A stretch of DNA of 64,000 nt, from positions 4,402,001-4,466,000 of the forward strand of contig OZ242331.1 of assembly GCA_965208275.1 (NCBI GenBank). Reading direction: 5' to 3'. This stretch comes from Bin5 sp022827195. Its GTDB lineage: Bacteria; Chloroflexota; Anaerolineae; Caldilineales; Caldilineaceae. Positions 32,292 to 40,540 of the stretch are shown in pieces. The notes beneath the pieces were generated by a model. The model made no database searches. It had not been told where the DNA came from and saw nothing but the letters and a program-made list of their open reading frames with translations. Each line of letters opens with the position of its first letter. Within the stretch, counting starts at the first letter, position 1. The translations under genes were made by a program, and so were the position numbers.

Positions 32292-33178
32292 TGGATACGA
32301 ATCGAGCGCTTCCGGGGGCACCACACGGGGGGCGAGGATTCGGGTGGCATGTGCAGAGGGCTATGCGGAAAGGCCTCCTTCATCTGCTGATCGCCGCGGT
32401 CATCGTCGTTTTTATCTTTCCGATTTGGGTCGGTGTGGACACTTCGATCAAGCCGGCCAACCAGCTGCGAAAGTTCCCGACCAGTGTTCTGACGACCAGT
32501 CCCACGATGGAGAAGTATGCACAGGCTTTGGGCCCGTTGAAACTGTACCGCTATATGGGAAACACGGTTATTGTTGCTGGGGCCACAACCTTGCTTGGAC
32601 TGCTCGTAGGCAGCCCGGCAGCCTACGCCCTCTCCCGTTTCAAGTTCAGAGGCCGCAGCTTTTTCGCCCGCACCGTCCTGTTGATCTACATGTTTCCACC
32701 GATGCTGCTCATCATTCCACTCTATCTGATGATGACGGCTGTCAGAGTAAGGGACAGTCTCTTTTCACTCATCGTCACTGATACAACTTTCGCGCTGCCG
32801 TTTTCGATCTGGATGCTTAAAGCGTTTTTCGACACGGTGCCGCGCGACCTTGACGATGCCGCTCTCATCGACGGCTGCACGCCTCTCAGCGTGCTGCACC
32901 GGGTCCTGTTGCCCGTTTCAGGGCCGGGCGTGGTGGCAACAGCGGTCTTTTGCTTCATGCTTGGATGGGGGGAGTACCTGTTCGCCGTAACCTTTATCAC
33001 AACGCAATCGCTCCAGCCCATCACGGTGGCCGTTTACGCCTTGATTTCACCCTTTGCAGTAGACCCCAGCCTGCTGATGGCTACCTCGGTCATTTCCGCG
33101 ATTCCTCCGGTAATATTCTTCTTTGCGGCGCAGAAGTGGATTGTGCAGGGCCTGATGGCGGGAGCCATCAAGGGCTGA
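32291..33178 (+). CDS. ABC sugar permease, MalG/UgpE type
   Basis: A 295-residue protein from the ATG that overlaps the previous stop (a GTG one codon earlier is possible). Membrane helices begin at LLHLLIAAVIVVFIFPIWVG. EAA loop DLDDAALIDGCTPLSVLHRV; C-terminus QKWIVQGLMAGAIKG, the usual ending of this subunit. Completes the importer begun at 29909. The cluster ends here: more than 700 bp without a gene follow. Confidence 0.92.
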   Translation: MDTNRALPGAPHGGRGFGWHVQRAMRKGLLHLLIAAVIVVFIFPIWVGVDTSIKPANQLRKFPTSVLTTSPTMEKYAQALGPLKLYRYMGNTVIVAGATTLLGLLVGSPAAYALSRFKFRGRSFFARTVLLIYMFPPMLLIIPLYLMMTAVRVRDSLFSLIVTDTTFALPFSIWMLKAFFDTVPRDLDDAALIDGCTPLSVLHRVLLPVSGPGVVATAVFCFMLGWGEYLFAVTFITTQSLQPITVAVYALISPFAVDPSLLMATSVISAIPPVIFFFAAQKWIVQGLMAGAIKG

Positions 33179-33922
33179 TTCCCCTCACAACCGGGGGCCC
33201 GGCAACTTCAGGATCGGACGTTCGGCGCGTTGGTCCTGGAACAGTCGGTGCCGGCCCCAAGCCTGGACCGGATCTGGGCCGGCCAGGCCGCCAGCGGCGA
33301 ACGCAGCCTCCGTCCACTTGCCCGCCTCAACTGTACTCGACCAGCGCACCACTCAGCCCCGCGCATCCTCCGCCCGCGTGCGGAGCCCCGGCCCTGCCTG
33401 CATGATCTACGACAGATCTACGACAGATCTACGATCCGCCCACGACAGATCTACGATTCTGACGGGCTCCATCCCCTGCGTATACGCACAGCCGCCGACA
33501 AGGCTACGCAATCCCGGCCCGGCGCAGCCCGCGAACCAGCCTGCGTACACTGGTAGCCGGCCGAATGGGGCCGCACTGCCGGGCGCCAGCGCCCCGTAAC
33601 AGGCGGTCCGCTCCCCTCTTCGCCGCATGCATCCGCGGCTTGACCCCGCCAAACGGCCCGTCTTACAATATTTGTTCCTTTATTCTGAGGGATTATCTTT
33701 TTGTCCCCCCGGCAAAGCGGTTTTTCCCCGCCACCGGGGACTGGCAGACCGTGCCGGCCCAGCAGCAAACGCAACGCAGACAACAGAAAATCCGCAGACA
33801 CAGCATCGCTTGATCTCGCAGCGGACAGACCGTCGGCGAACGTCTCCTCGGCAGGACCGGAAGGAATCGTTCATTTTTTTGCGAGTTGACAGGAAAGCTC
33901 GCCGACTTGAGAGGAAGAGACG
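33179..33922. other. Long intergenic region
   Basis: No gene recognised in 744 bp. GC-rich with scattered open frames lacking family features. It contains the 11-bp tandem repeat at 33404-33458 and, at 33665-33720, an AT-rich stretch (ttccTTTATTCTGAGGGATT) that could hold a promoter for the secreted protein at 33923, which has GAGGAAGAG as ribosome site. Confidence 0.4.
33404..33458 (+). repeat. 11-bp tandem repeat, five units
   Basis: GATCTACGACA occurs at 33404 and 33415, then the variants GATCTACGATC (33426), CGCCCACGACA (33437) and GATCTACGATT (33448). The unit is close to one helical turn. Each full unit holds AGATCT at its junction, a palindrome. No spacer structure, so not a CRISPR. 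Confidence 0.75.
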
Positions 33923-36685
33923 ATGCGAATGCCAACCGGACTGCCGGTCAGGGTCTTCACACTGCTGCTGGCCGCGCTGGCGGTCATCCCCGTTTTCCGC
34001 GCCCAGACAGCCTACGCACAGAGCCCTTCCGTATCCATCTCCTTTACGCATGATTTGGTGGGCCGGGGCTTAAACACACGGCTGACTATTTCCTTCAATG
34101 ATCTGCCGGACGCCCTTGATTTCAGGTACCAGATCAACTTGGAGCGGAAAGACAGCGGAACGTGGCGCAATGCCAACTCATGTTCATTCTACGCGGGTCC
34201 GAACAACTATCTCTACCCGGAAAGGCAAAGTTCCAAGGTTGAGACGTTTGACTCCTTTTCGATCAATTCAATTTGCCAGACAGGCTCCTACAGGGCGACG
34301 GTGACCTTAAAGGACAGGGACACCTTGGCGGAGTTGGCTTCGGGCACAAAGGGGTTTACCGTCTTCGACCCCCCGTACGTGGAGGTCGGGTTGGGCTCCA
34401 CATCTCTTTTCCGGGGGACGTCCGGCGGCGTGACGATGAAGTTTTATGGCGCGTCGAGAGGCCAGACCTACAGCTACCGCGCCTACGTGATGCAACGCAG
34501 CCCCCGCAATTACGCGGACAGTTGCGCCGGTTCCGGGCTCGGCGGCATAAACGACACTTTTGCGCTCGGGACTGTGGACGAATTCATCGAAACGCGCAGC
34601 GGCCAGACCAGCGGCACATGTCCGATCGGCGACTACACCCTGTATCTAGATCTGTATGACAGCACCAATAACAGGGTGGGCTCCGCAACCGCCGACTTTT
34701 CAGTCGTCACCGATCCCAGCGCGACGCCGAGCACGCAGATTGCGTTTGCGGCCAACAGCGACGACGCCGATACAGCGATCGACGTCACCATCAGCTTTCT
34801 AGACTTGCAAGGGAACACCTCGATCACCTACAGCACCAGCGTGACGCAGCGCAGCGGCGGCGCGGACGCGGACAGCTGTGAGGGGACCTCGCTCGGTCAC
34901 ACGATCCAAACCAGCGCGACTAGAAATCCCTACGTCATTAACGGCAAAATCCCGTCAGCCTGTCCCAACGGGCAGTACAGGCTGACGGCCACCGTCACCG
35001 GCGCTTCCAACAATGTACTGACCTCCGGCAGCAAAGATTTCAATATTCCCTATTCGTCGTCAAGCGGTTCCAACAATGGAGGCAGTAGTAGCAGTAGCAG
35101 CAGTGGTGGTACGTCGGGCGGAGGTGGCGGCACACCAGCGGAACCGACGCCTACGTTTACACCTACGTCTACATCTACATCTACACCTACGTCTACACCC
35201 ACATCTACAACAACGTCCACACCTACGTCCACACCGAGGCCATCGTCCGGCGGTGGCGGTGGCGGTGGTGGCACACCAGCGGATCCGACGCCGACGCCGA
35301 CGCCCACACACACGTCCACACCCACATCTACACCCACGTCCACACCGAGGCCATCGTTGGGCGGTGGTGGTAACAGCGGTCGTAGTGATGGGAGCGGTGG
35401 TGGTGGCGGCGGTGGTGGTGGCGGCGGTGGCGGCAGTACACCGAAAGGCGGCGGTACGCCAGGGGGCGGCCCGCCGGTCACGTATACAATTTACCAGCCG
35501 CCGTTGATTCCGCAGCAGCAGCAGACCGGGCCGGTGGCCGTCACGCAGCCGCTGGTTATGAACGTACGTTCCGGACCGGGACTGGACTACGGCATCGTTA
35601 CGCAAGTGCCGCGGGGCACGCGCGCCAGGATTATCGGTCTCGACCCTGGCGACGACTGGTACCTTGTAGAGATCGCCGGCGTAGGCGGACAGGTCTGGAT
35701 CTACCAGGACCTGACCACGCTTGAAGGCACGCTAGTGGGAGTGCGGCGCTGGACGCTGGCCGAGGTGGCGCTGCTGCCCGGCGGCGGCAGCAGAGACGCG
35801 CGGCCGCTGGCGGTCACGGTGCCGTTCATTATGAACGTGCGCACCGGTCCGGGGCTGGACTACGACGTGGTGCGGACGGTGCCGGCGGGGACGCGGGGGT
35901 ACATTCTGGGCATCGACCCGAGCGACAGCTGGTTCCAGATCGAGCTGGACGACCTGGACACGCTGGCCTGGGTCTACCAGGACCTGACGACGGTGATCGG
36001 TTCGCTTATCGGGGTCAAACGGGTCACGGAGACGGAGATTGCGCTGCTGCCGGCGGCGATCACGCAGCCGTACCTGCTGAACGTGCGTTCGGGGCCGGGC
36101 CTGACCTACAACATACTGACGACGCTGCCGCAGGGGACGTGGACGCAGATCACCGGTGTGGACGCGTTGAACGAGTGGTACCGGGTCAAGGTGGACGGGC
36201 TGGACCAGACGGGCTGGATCTACCGTTCGCTGACGAAGATGGCCGGCGGCTCGCTGCCGGGGCGGATCCAGATTGCGTCTGGGGAGGCGCCGGAAGATAG
36301 CGCGGGCCGTCCGGCGGTTGATACCGCGGGGCAGCCGGCTGGCTCAATCACGGTTGCGTTGTCGCTGCCGCTGGCCGGCGGGGTGAACCTCGAGGTCAGC
36401 TGGATTGACAGCGGGGCCTGCACGCAGCTGTACAGGCTTTATCACCGGCCCGGCGTCGATTCAGGCGCGTATCTCTCGTTGGAAGCGGCAGCGACGGCCA
36501 CGAGTTTGAATTCGAGGAATCTGCGCTTTGCCTCATTGAACGGAGACAGTCTCATATCGGCCTGGTGCGGGACGAACAGCGCGGGTCGCAAGGTGGCGGA
36601 GGTGGAGATCAATCCGAGGGTGGAAGGAACCTACAGTTCTGTGCCGCCGTCGGACGGAGGTCTTGCGACGGTGCCGTCGCGTTGA
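33923..36685 (+). CDS. Secreted multidomain protein with three bacterial SH3 (SH3b) domains
   Basis: A 920-residue protein. A signal peptide of ~32 residues ends at AQTAYAQ. Residues ~33-375 contain three beta-sandwich-like repeats, each with a Cys pair and strings such as YRATVTLKDRDTLAELASGT and YTLYLDLYDSTNNRVGSATA. A low-complexity linker (~380-525) alternates Thr/Ser/Pro runs (TPTSTPTSTPRPS) with Gly runs. Three SH3b domains follow at ~535, ~628 and ~710, each with the hallmark LNVRSGPGLxY plus W-Y/Q at the end. A C-terminal ~120-residue domain has a Cys pair (GACTQ...AWCGT). SH3b domains often bind cell-wall peptides or glycans. Inference: surface or wall-associated protein. No enzyme domain seen. 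Confidence 0.9.
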   Translation: MRMPTGLPVRVFTLLLAALAVIPVFRAQTAYAQSPSVSISFTHDLVGRGLNTRLTISFNDLPDALDFRYQINLERKDSGTWRNANSCSFYAGPNNYLYPERQSSKVETFDSFSINSICQTGSYRATVTLKDRDTLAELASGTKGFTVFDPPYVEVGLGSTSLFRGTSGGVTMKFYGASRGQTYSYRAYVMQRSPRNYADSCAGSGLGGINDTFALGTVDEFIETRSGQTSGTCPIGDYTLYLDLYDSTNNRVGSATADFSVVTDPSATPSTQIAFAANSDDADTAIDVTISFLDLQGNTSITYSTSVTQRSGGADADSCEGTSLGHTIQTSATRNPYVINGKIPSACPNGQYRLTATVTGASNNVLTSGSKDFNIPYSSSSGSNNGGSSSSSSSGGTSGGGGGTPAEPTPTFTPTSTSTSTPTSTPTSTTTSTPTSTPRPSSGGGGGGGGTPADPTPTPTPTHTSTPTSTPTSTPRPSLGGGGNSGRSDGSGGGGGGGGGGGGGSTPKGGGTPGGGPPVTYTIYQPPLIPQQQQTGPVAVTQPLVMNVRSGPGLDYGIVTQVPRGTRARIIGLDPGDDWYLVEIAGVGGQVWIYQDLTTLEGTLVGVRRWTLAEVALLPGGGSRDARPLAVTVPFIMNVRTGPGLDYDVVRTVPAGTRGYILGIDPSDSWFQIELDDLDTLAWVYQDLTTVIGSLIGVKRVTETEIALLPAAITQPYLLNVRSGPGLTYNILTTLPQGTWTQITGVDALNEWYRVKVDGLDQTGWIYRSLTKMAGGSLPGRIQIASGEAPEDSAGRPAVDTAGQPAGSITVALSLPLAGGVNLEVSWIDSGACTQLYRLYHRPGVDSGAYLSLEAAATATSLNSRNLRFASLNGDSLISAWCGTNSAGRKVAEVEINPRVEGTYSSVPPSDGGLATVPSR

Positions 36686-36925
36686 AACGGCAGTTTCTTG
36701 TTTTCAGTTTCTGGTTTCTGGTGGAACCGCACCGTCAGCAGCAGCGTAGGCGCGGGCGGCGGGTGTTCACGAAGACCGAGAGACGCGAGGCTGGAAACTG
36801 GTGTTAGCGAAAACCTATCTGCTGTCGCGCCGCAGTTCTCCGTTTTCAGTTGTTGGTTGAACTGCAACGTCAACTGCGGCGGGCGCGTGCGCAACCGGTG
36901 TTCAACCAAGAACCAAAAACCAGGG
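36686..36925. repeat. Two tandem hairpin repeats, TTTTCAGTTTCTGG family
   Basis: Copy 1 (~36690-36785): TTGTTTTCAGTTTCTGGTTT, core CACCGTCAGCAGCAGCGTAG, GGCGGGTGTTCACGAAGACC. Copy 2 (~36829-36925): CGTTTTCAGTTGTTGGTTGA, core CAACGTCAACTGCGGCGGGC, GTTCAACCAAGAACCAAAAA. The cores and arms match the element at 28074, giving a ~95-bp consensus with complementary ends. Confidence 0.7.
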
Positions 36926-37017
36926 CTCGTCGACGTTAGCATGAATCAAGATATGCAAGGGCAAAACCCGGTCTATCCACGGAGGGATACAGAGGGCCAC
37001 GAGGGACCCACAAGGGG

Positions 37018-37149
37018 CGCCCCTACGTCATCACCATCGCGGCGCAGGGGGGGTTGTGGTTGCTCGGCAGCGTGGTAGACGGGTAGATGCGCCTGATCGA
37101 CGCGAGGAAGGCGGTCCGCCGGGACTGGGGCGGGATTCTCGACCGGCGC
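37018..37149 (+). pseudogene. Small coding remnant of unknown origin
   Basis: Startless frame with protein-like composition: RPYVITIAAQGGLWLLGSVV, a TAG stop two codons on, then MRLIDARKAVRRDWGGILDR. It runs into the 3' end of the convergent acyltransferase gene. Family not recognised. Confidence 0.3.
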
Positions 37150-38757
37150 CTAGGCGGCGACGGTGAGCTTCCCCTGTAGCTGCGTGGCTGAATGTCCTTC
37201 CGTTTCACCTTCTACGTGCGGGTTTGGATCGTGAATGACGATCTCCACGTCGCGCCCAAGGACGGTCAACAGGCGGAGGAGACGCTCCAAGGAGCATCCG
37301 CGCAGGAGACGCGAAACATCGGGCTGGGAAAGCCCAAGTAACGCGGCAGCTTCGACTTGCTTGAGCTTGCGCTGGCGAATGATCCTTTCAATGCGGGTGA
37401 CGAGTTGCTCCTTGAGCAGGTGTGCCTCGGCGTCGGGGCGGCCCAAGTCCGCGAATATATTGCTGCCGTCGGGTTCGCTCTTTTCTATTTCTGTTTGCAA
37501 AGAGTTGTATACCTTTCGAGCCGTTGGATTCTGCCACAGGGATTCTTCATTCTCCAGTTCACGCGTGCGCGCCGGACCGAAGCGGACGAGGGCAGCGCCG
37601 ATGAAGGGCAGGGCCAGGGCCAGGAGGTTGAATCCCGGCCAGCTTTCGGTGGGGATGCCGTGTAGCGTGAGGGGGACGAGGCCGAAGCTGACGAGAGCGC
37701 AGCCGAGCAGGAGTTGCCAGGCCGGGGGTGCGGCGCGGTGCGGCGGCAGGACGTTGCGCTCGAAGCGGGTGAAGGCGGCGACGAAGGGGACCAGTGCGAG
37801 CACCAGGACCGCGATCCACAGGGGGCGCGTGAGCCACCAGGCGTCTGTGCCGGGGAAGAAAGAGAGGCCGACGCCGGTGAACAGCGCCAGGGCGGATACG
37901 AGTATCAGGGTGGTGAAGTGCCAGAGGAAGACGGTCATGATGACGCTGTTGATCAGCACGGTTGTCGTCCAGAGGACGCCGCGCTCGAGCAGGCGCCGGG
38001 CCGGTTTTTCGAGGGCCAGGAGGAGGCCGGTTTGGGCGGCGCCCAACGCCAGCATGGTCAGATTGGGCGGCATGCTGTTGCTGATCTCTTCGCCCTGTAC
38101 GGATACCATGCTGACGGGATAAGGGCCCAGGTTCACGAGCGCGATCAGTGCTGTCAGCCCGCCGGCGGCCCAGAGGAGACGGCGGCGGGGCCCGCCGATG
38201 CGGCCGGTCTGCCAAGCGAAGCCGAGCTGGTGGATTGCGAGATAGACGATGAGGTAGTTCAGCCAGCCGAGCAGCCGCCAGCCGGCGCCCAAGGCGACCA
38301 GGTCCAGGAGCGCGGCGACGGCCACAAGCGTCCAGAAGGAGGCGTAGTTGTAACGCCGCCAGGCTCGGTAGGCGAGAGGAACGAGAAGGACAATGAGAAT
38401 GTAGACGACGAGAAACCAGACAGGTACAATCGCGACGCGGGAGATAATCTTCAGCTGCGCGGTGTTGGGGTCGAGCAAGACCCAGGCCAGGCTAATCAGC
38501 GTCCAGGCCGCCAGAACGGGAAGGACCGGCAGGATGAGCCGCTGCAGCCGGTGGGCCAGCCAGGGGGCGTAGCCTTTCTGCCGGTTCTGGGCAGCCTGCC
38601 AGCTGAGCCCATTGACGTAGCCGCCGACGAGGAAAAAGACCGGCATGACCTGGAAGAGCCAGGTCAGCCATTGGACCCAGGGGACGGTGGTGAGGAGGTC
38701 GGCGTAAACCAGCTGGTCGTCCCGCGTATAGATGGCGACGACCAGCCAGTGGCCCAA
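37150..38757 (-). CDS. Acyltransferase-3 membrane protein fused to a HigA-like XRE domain
   Basis: Residues ~1-395 are a multi-pass acyltransferase family 3 protein (first helices WLTWLFQVMPVFFLVGGYVN, then about nine more helices). Residues ~430-515 match HigA-type antitoxins (SNIFADLGRPDAEAHLLKEQ, HTH core QVEAAALLGLSQPDVSRLL, closing SLERLLRLLTVLGRDVEIVI). No stop lies between them. A TTG in LQTEIEKSEPDG, shortly before the HigA part, could also start a free antitoxin. The start is unclear: homologous sequence (RNRYVDFLRAASICFVILGH) extends upstream to a TAG at 38875-38877 with no ATG, and an IS5-like scrap begins just beyond, so the natural 5' end may have been lost. The TTG at 38757 is used only as the first available start. 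Confidence 0.75.
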   Translation of the reverse strand: MGHWLVVAIYTRDDQLVYADLLTTVPWVQWLTWLFQVMPVFFLVGGYVNGLSWQAAQNRQKGYAPWLAHRLQRLILPVLPVLAAWTLISLAWVLLDPNTAQLKIISRVAIVPVWFLVVYILIVLLVPLAYRAWRRYNYASFWTLVAVAALLDLVALGAGWRLLGWLNYLIVYLAIHQLGFAWQTGRIGGPRRRLLWAAGGLTALIALVNLGPYPVSMVSVQGEEISNSMPPNLTMLALGAAQTGLLLALEKPARRLLERGVLWTTTVLINSVIMTVFLWHFTTLILVSALALFTGVGLSFFPGTDAWWLTRPLWIAVLVLALVPFVAAFTRFERNVLPPHRAAPPAWQLLLGCALVSFGLVPLTLHGIPTESWPGFNLLALALPFIGAALVRFGPARTRELENEESLWQNPTARKVYNSLQTEIEKSEPDGSNIFADLGRPDAEAHLLKEQLVTRIERIIRQRKLKQVEAAALLGLSQPDVSRLLRGCSLERLLRLLTVLGRDVEIVIHDPNPHVEGETEGHSATQLQGKLTVAA

Positions 38758-38907
38758 TATGACGAAGCAGATGGAGGCGGCGCGCAGGAAATCGACGTAG
38801 CGGTTGCGATCGGGCGGGGCCTGCGCGGCGAGGCGAGCGGCGTGGGTCCAGACAGGTACGTTTATGATGGCATCCTACAGTTGGTAGAGGCAAGGAAAGG
38901 CGGTTCC

Positions 38908-39107
38908 TTACCAAACTGCACATGACGGTTTCTCTAGAAGTGTATCTCCTCCGCGTGTGTCCTTAAGTATGATTGGCCCCAAAACCGAATCAAGCGCGGA
39001 CTGGTTGCCATTTCGTTCGAGCCAGATCAGTGTAGAAGCAGAATGCAAGAAAGCCATGAAGCGTCGTGGGAGTTTTTCATAGCGAGTGAAAATGCGTCGA
39101 TATCACC
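38908..39107 (-). mobile_element. IS5-like transposase C-terminal remnant
   Basis: Minus-strand frame RRIFTRYEKLPRRFMAFLHS then ASTLIWLERNG, running to a stop at 38908. RxxTRYEKLxxxFLAxLHxA is the conserved C-terminal end of IS5-group DDE transposases. Upstream catalytic parts are missing. It sits immediately upstream of the acyltransferase gene, in the same direction, where that gene lacks a proper start. Confidence 0.65.
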
Positions 39108-39262
39108 CTAGGCACTGTTCTTGCTGAGGCCCCCCTTTTTGACCCGCCCGTTGCACACATTTGGGCGCGTGCAGCCGTGCTGTCGGGCATGACCGCTGCC
39201 ATGTCTGCGTTCAGGGCGAACTGTTTGAGCATGTCGGTTCAAACAACTCTTTTTCCTACAAA

Positions 39263-40303
39263 CTACTCATCCGGCCAGCCGTCGGGAATCTCGCCGGATG
39301 CGAGTGCGGCCTCTATCGCCGCGGCGGCTTCGTCGCTGACCCAGGCGCGCCACGTCTCCACGTTTCCGTTCAGCCACCACAGCGCGGCATCATTGGCGTT
39401 TGCCTGGTCGTTCTCCTGCTGCCACGCCGCGACATCGCGGTAGACGCTGAGGCGGAATCCCCACGCGCGCAGCATCTCGATCACGTCGGGCGCGGCCTCC
39501 AGCAGGTCGGGATGGACCGCGACCAGGACGGTGGCGTCTTCGTAGGAGCAGGCCTTGTCCGCCGCCCAGCACTCATCGCTGTAGGCCGGCTCCTCCAGCC
39601 GCACCAGGTCCAGGAACAGCGCCGGTTCGTTCGAGCCCCACTGGTAGCCGAGCCAGGGCTCGCCCTTGGCATAGGCGCCGTAGAGGTCGGAGTTGAGTGC
39701 CGCGCCGTCGCCCGGATTGATGACGTGGACGTGCTCTTCGAGGCCGTAGCCCTCGACCTGGGCGGCGTTGGCCTCCTCGCAGGCCCAGCCGATCACGCAG
39801 GACACCAGGCGCGCCTTGCCGCCCGTCTCCGGCGTCGCAAACAGCGACTTGAAGCGCTCCTCCTTGAGGTCCTCGACACTGTCCAGCTCGGGATACTCCT
39901 CCTGCAGGTAGGCGGGGATGACAAAGGCCGACTGCCAGTCATTTCCCAGGCTCAAGCCGACGACCACGACCTCCCCGTTGGCCTCGGCCTCGTACCAGGC
40001 CTCGATCTGGTTCGGCAGCCAGATCTCCATGCTGACATCGATATCACCCCGCCGCAGTCCTTGGAACAGCGGCAGCGTGGCGCCGAAAACGACGTCGGTC
40101 GGATAGCCGTAACCTCTTTCGACGATGTACTGCGCAATGCGGTTCTGGACCTGCGCGCTGGGCCAGTTGTAGTCACCGAAAACGACCGTTTCGCCCGCTT
40201 GCGGCGCGGCCGCGCCGGTCGGGCCACCTTGCTGCGACGGCGCACATGCGCCGGCCAAGATGATGACGGTCAGTAACACGGCTGCTTTGTATCGGGTTGA
40301 CAT
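39263..40303 (-). CDS. Glycine betaine/choline-type ABC substrate-binding lipoprotein (OpuAC-like)
   Basis: A 346-residue protein with AAAGGA before the ATG. Lipobox in LLTVIILAGAC. The OpuAC/ProX type II binding fold is recognisable: FGDYNWPSAQVQNRIAQYIV opens it, GDIDVSMEIWLPNQIEAWYE holds the family's ligand-loop region, and the YLQEEYPELDSVEDLKE and YQWGSNEPALFLDLVRLEEP strings follow. Such receptors bind quaternary ammonium osmoprotectants through Trp/Tyr boxes. No permease or ATPase gene adjoins it, so it is an orphan. Confidence 0.85.
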   Translation of the reverse strand: MSTRYKAAVLLTVIILAGACAPSQQGGPTGAAAPQAGETVVFGDYNWPSAQVQNRIAQYIVERGYGYPTDVVFGATLPLFQGLRRGDIDVSMEIWLPNQIEAWYEAEANGEVVVVGLSLGNDWQSAFVIPAYLQEEYPELDSVEDLKEERFKSLFATPETGGKARLVSCVIGWACEEANAAQVEGYGLEEHVHVINPGDGAALNSDLYGAYAKGEPWLGYQWGSNEPALFLDLVRLEEPAYSDECWAADKACSYEDATVLVAVHPDLLEAAPDVIEMLRAWGFRLSVYRDVAAWQQENDQANANDAALWWLNGNVETWRAWVSDEAAAAIEAALASGEIPDGWPDE

Positions 40304-40540
40304 GGTCGGTCCTTTTGTTGGTGGGTGAACATCCGGCTGGCTGCCGGAGGTGGGCTATGGGGGCGCTTTCAGGTTGACCGCGGGGACACCCCGGTCGACG
40401 GCGGACTCGAACGGGCTGCCGGACAGGCGCCGGAGCTTGCCGCCGGAGAAGGACAGGGAATCCTGTCAGGGGCCGGTCGCCGTGTGGCAGACCGCCAGGC
40501 ACAACAGGACGGTCCACAGCGGGCCTCTGGCGCTGCGCCT

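Noticed and set aside
33404..33458. Possible CRISPR array
   Set aside because: Units are 11 bp and directly adjacent, with no spacers and no cas genes.
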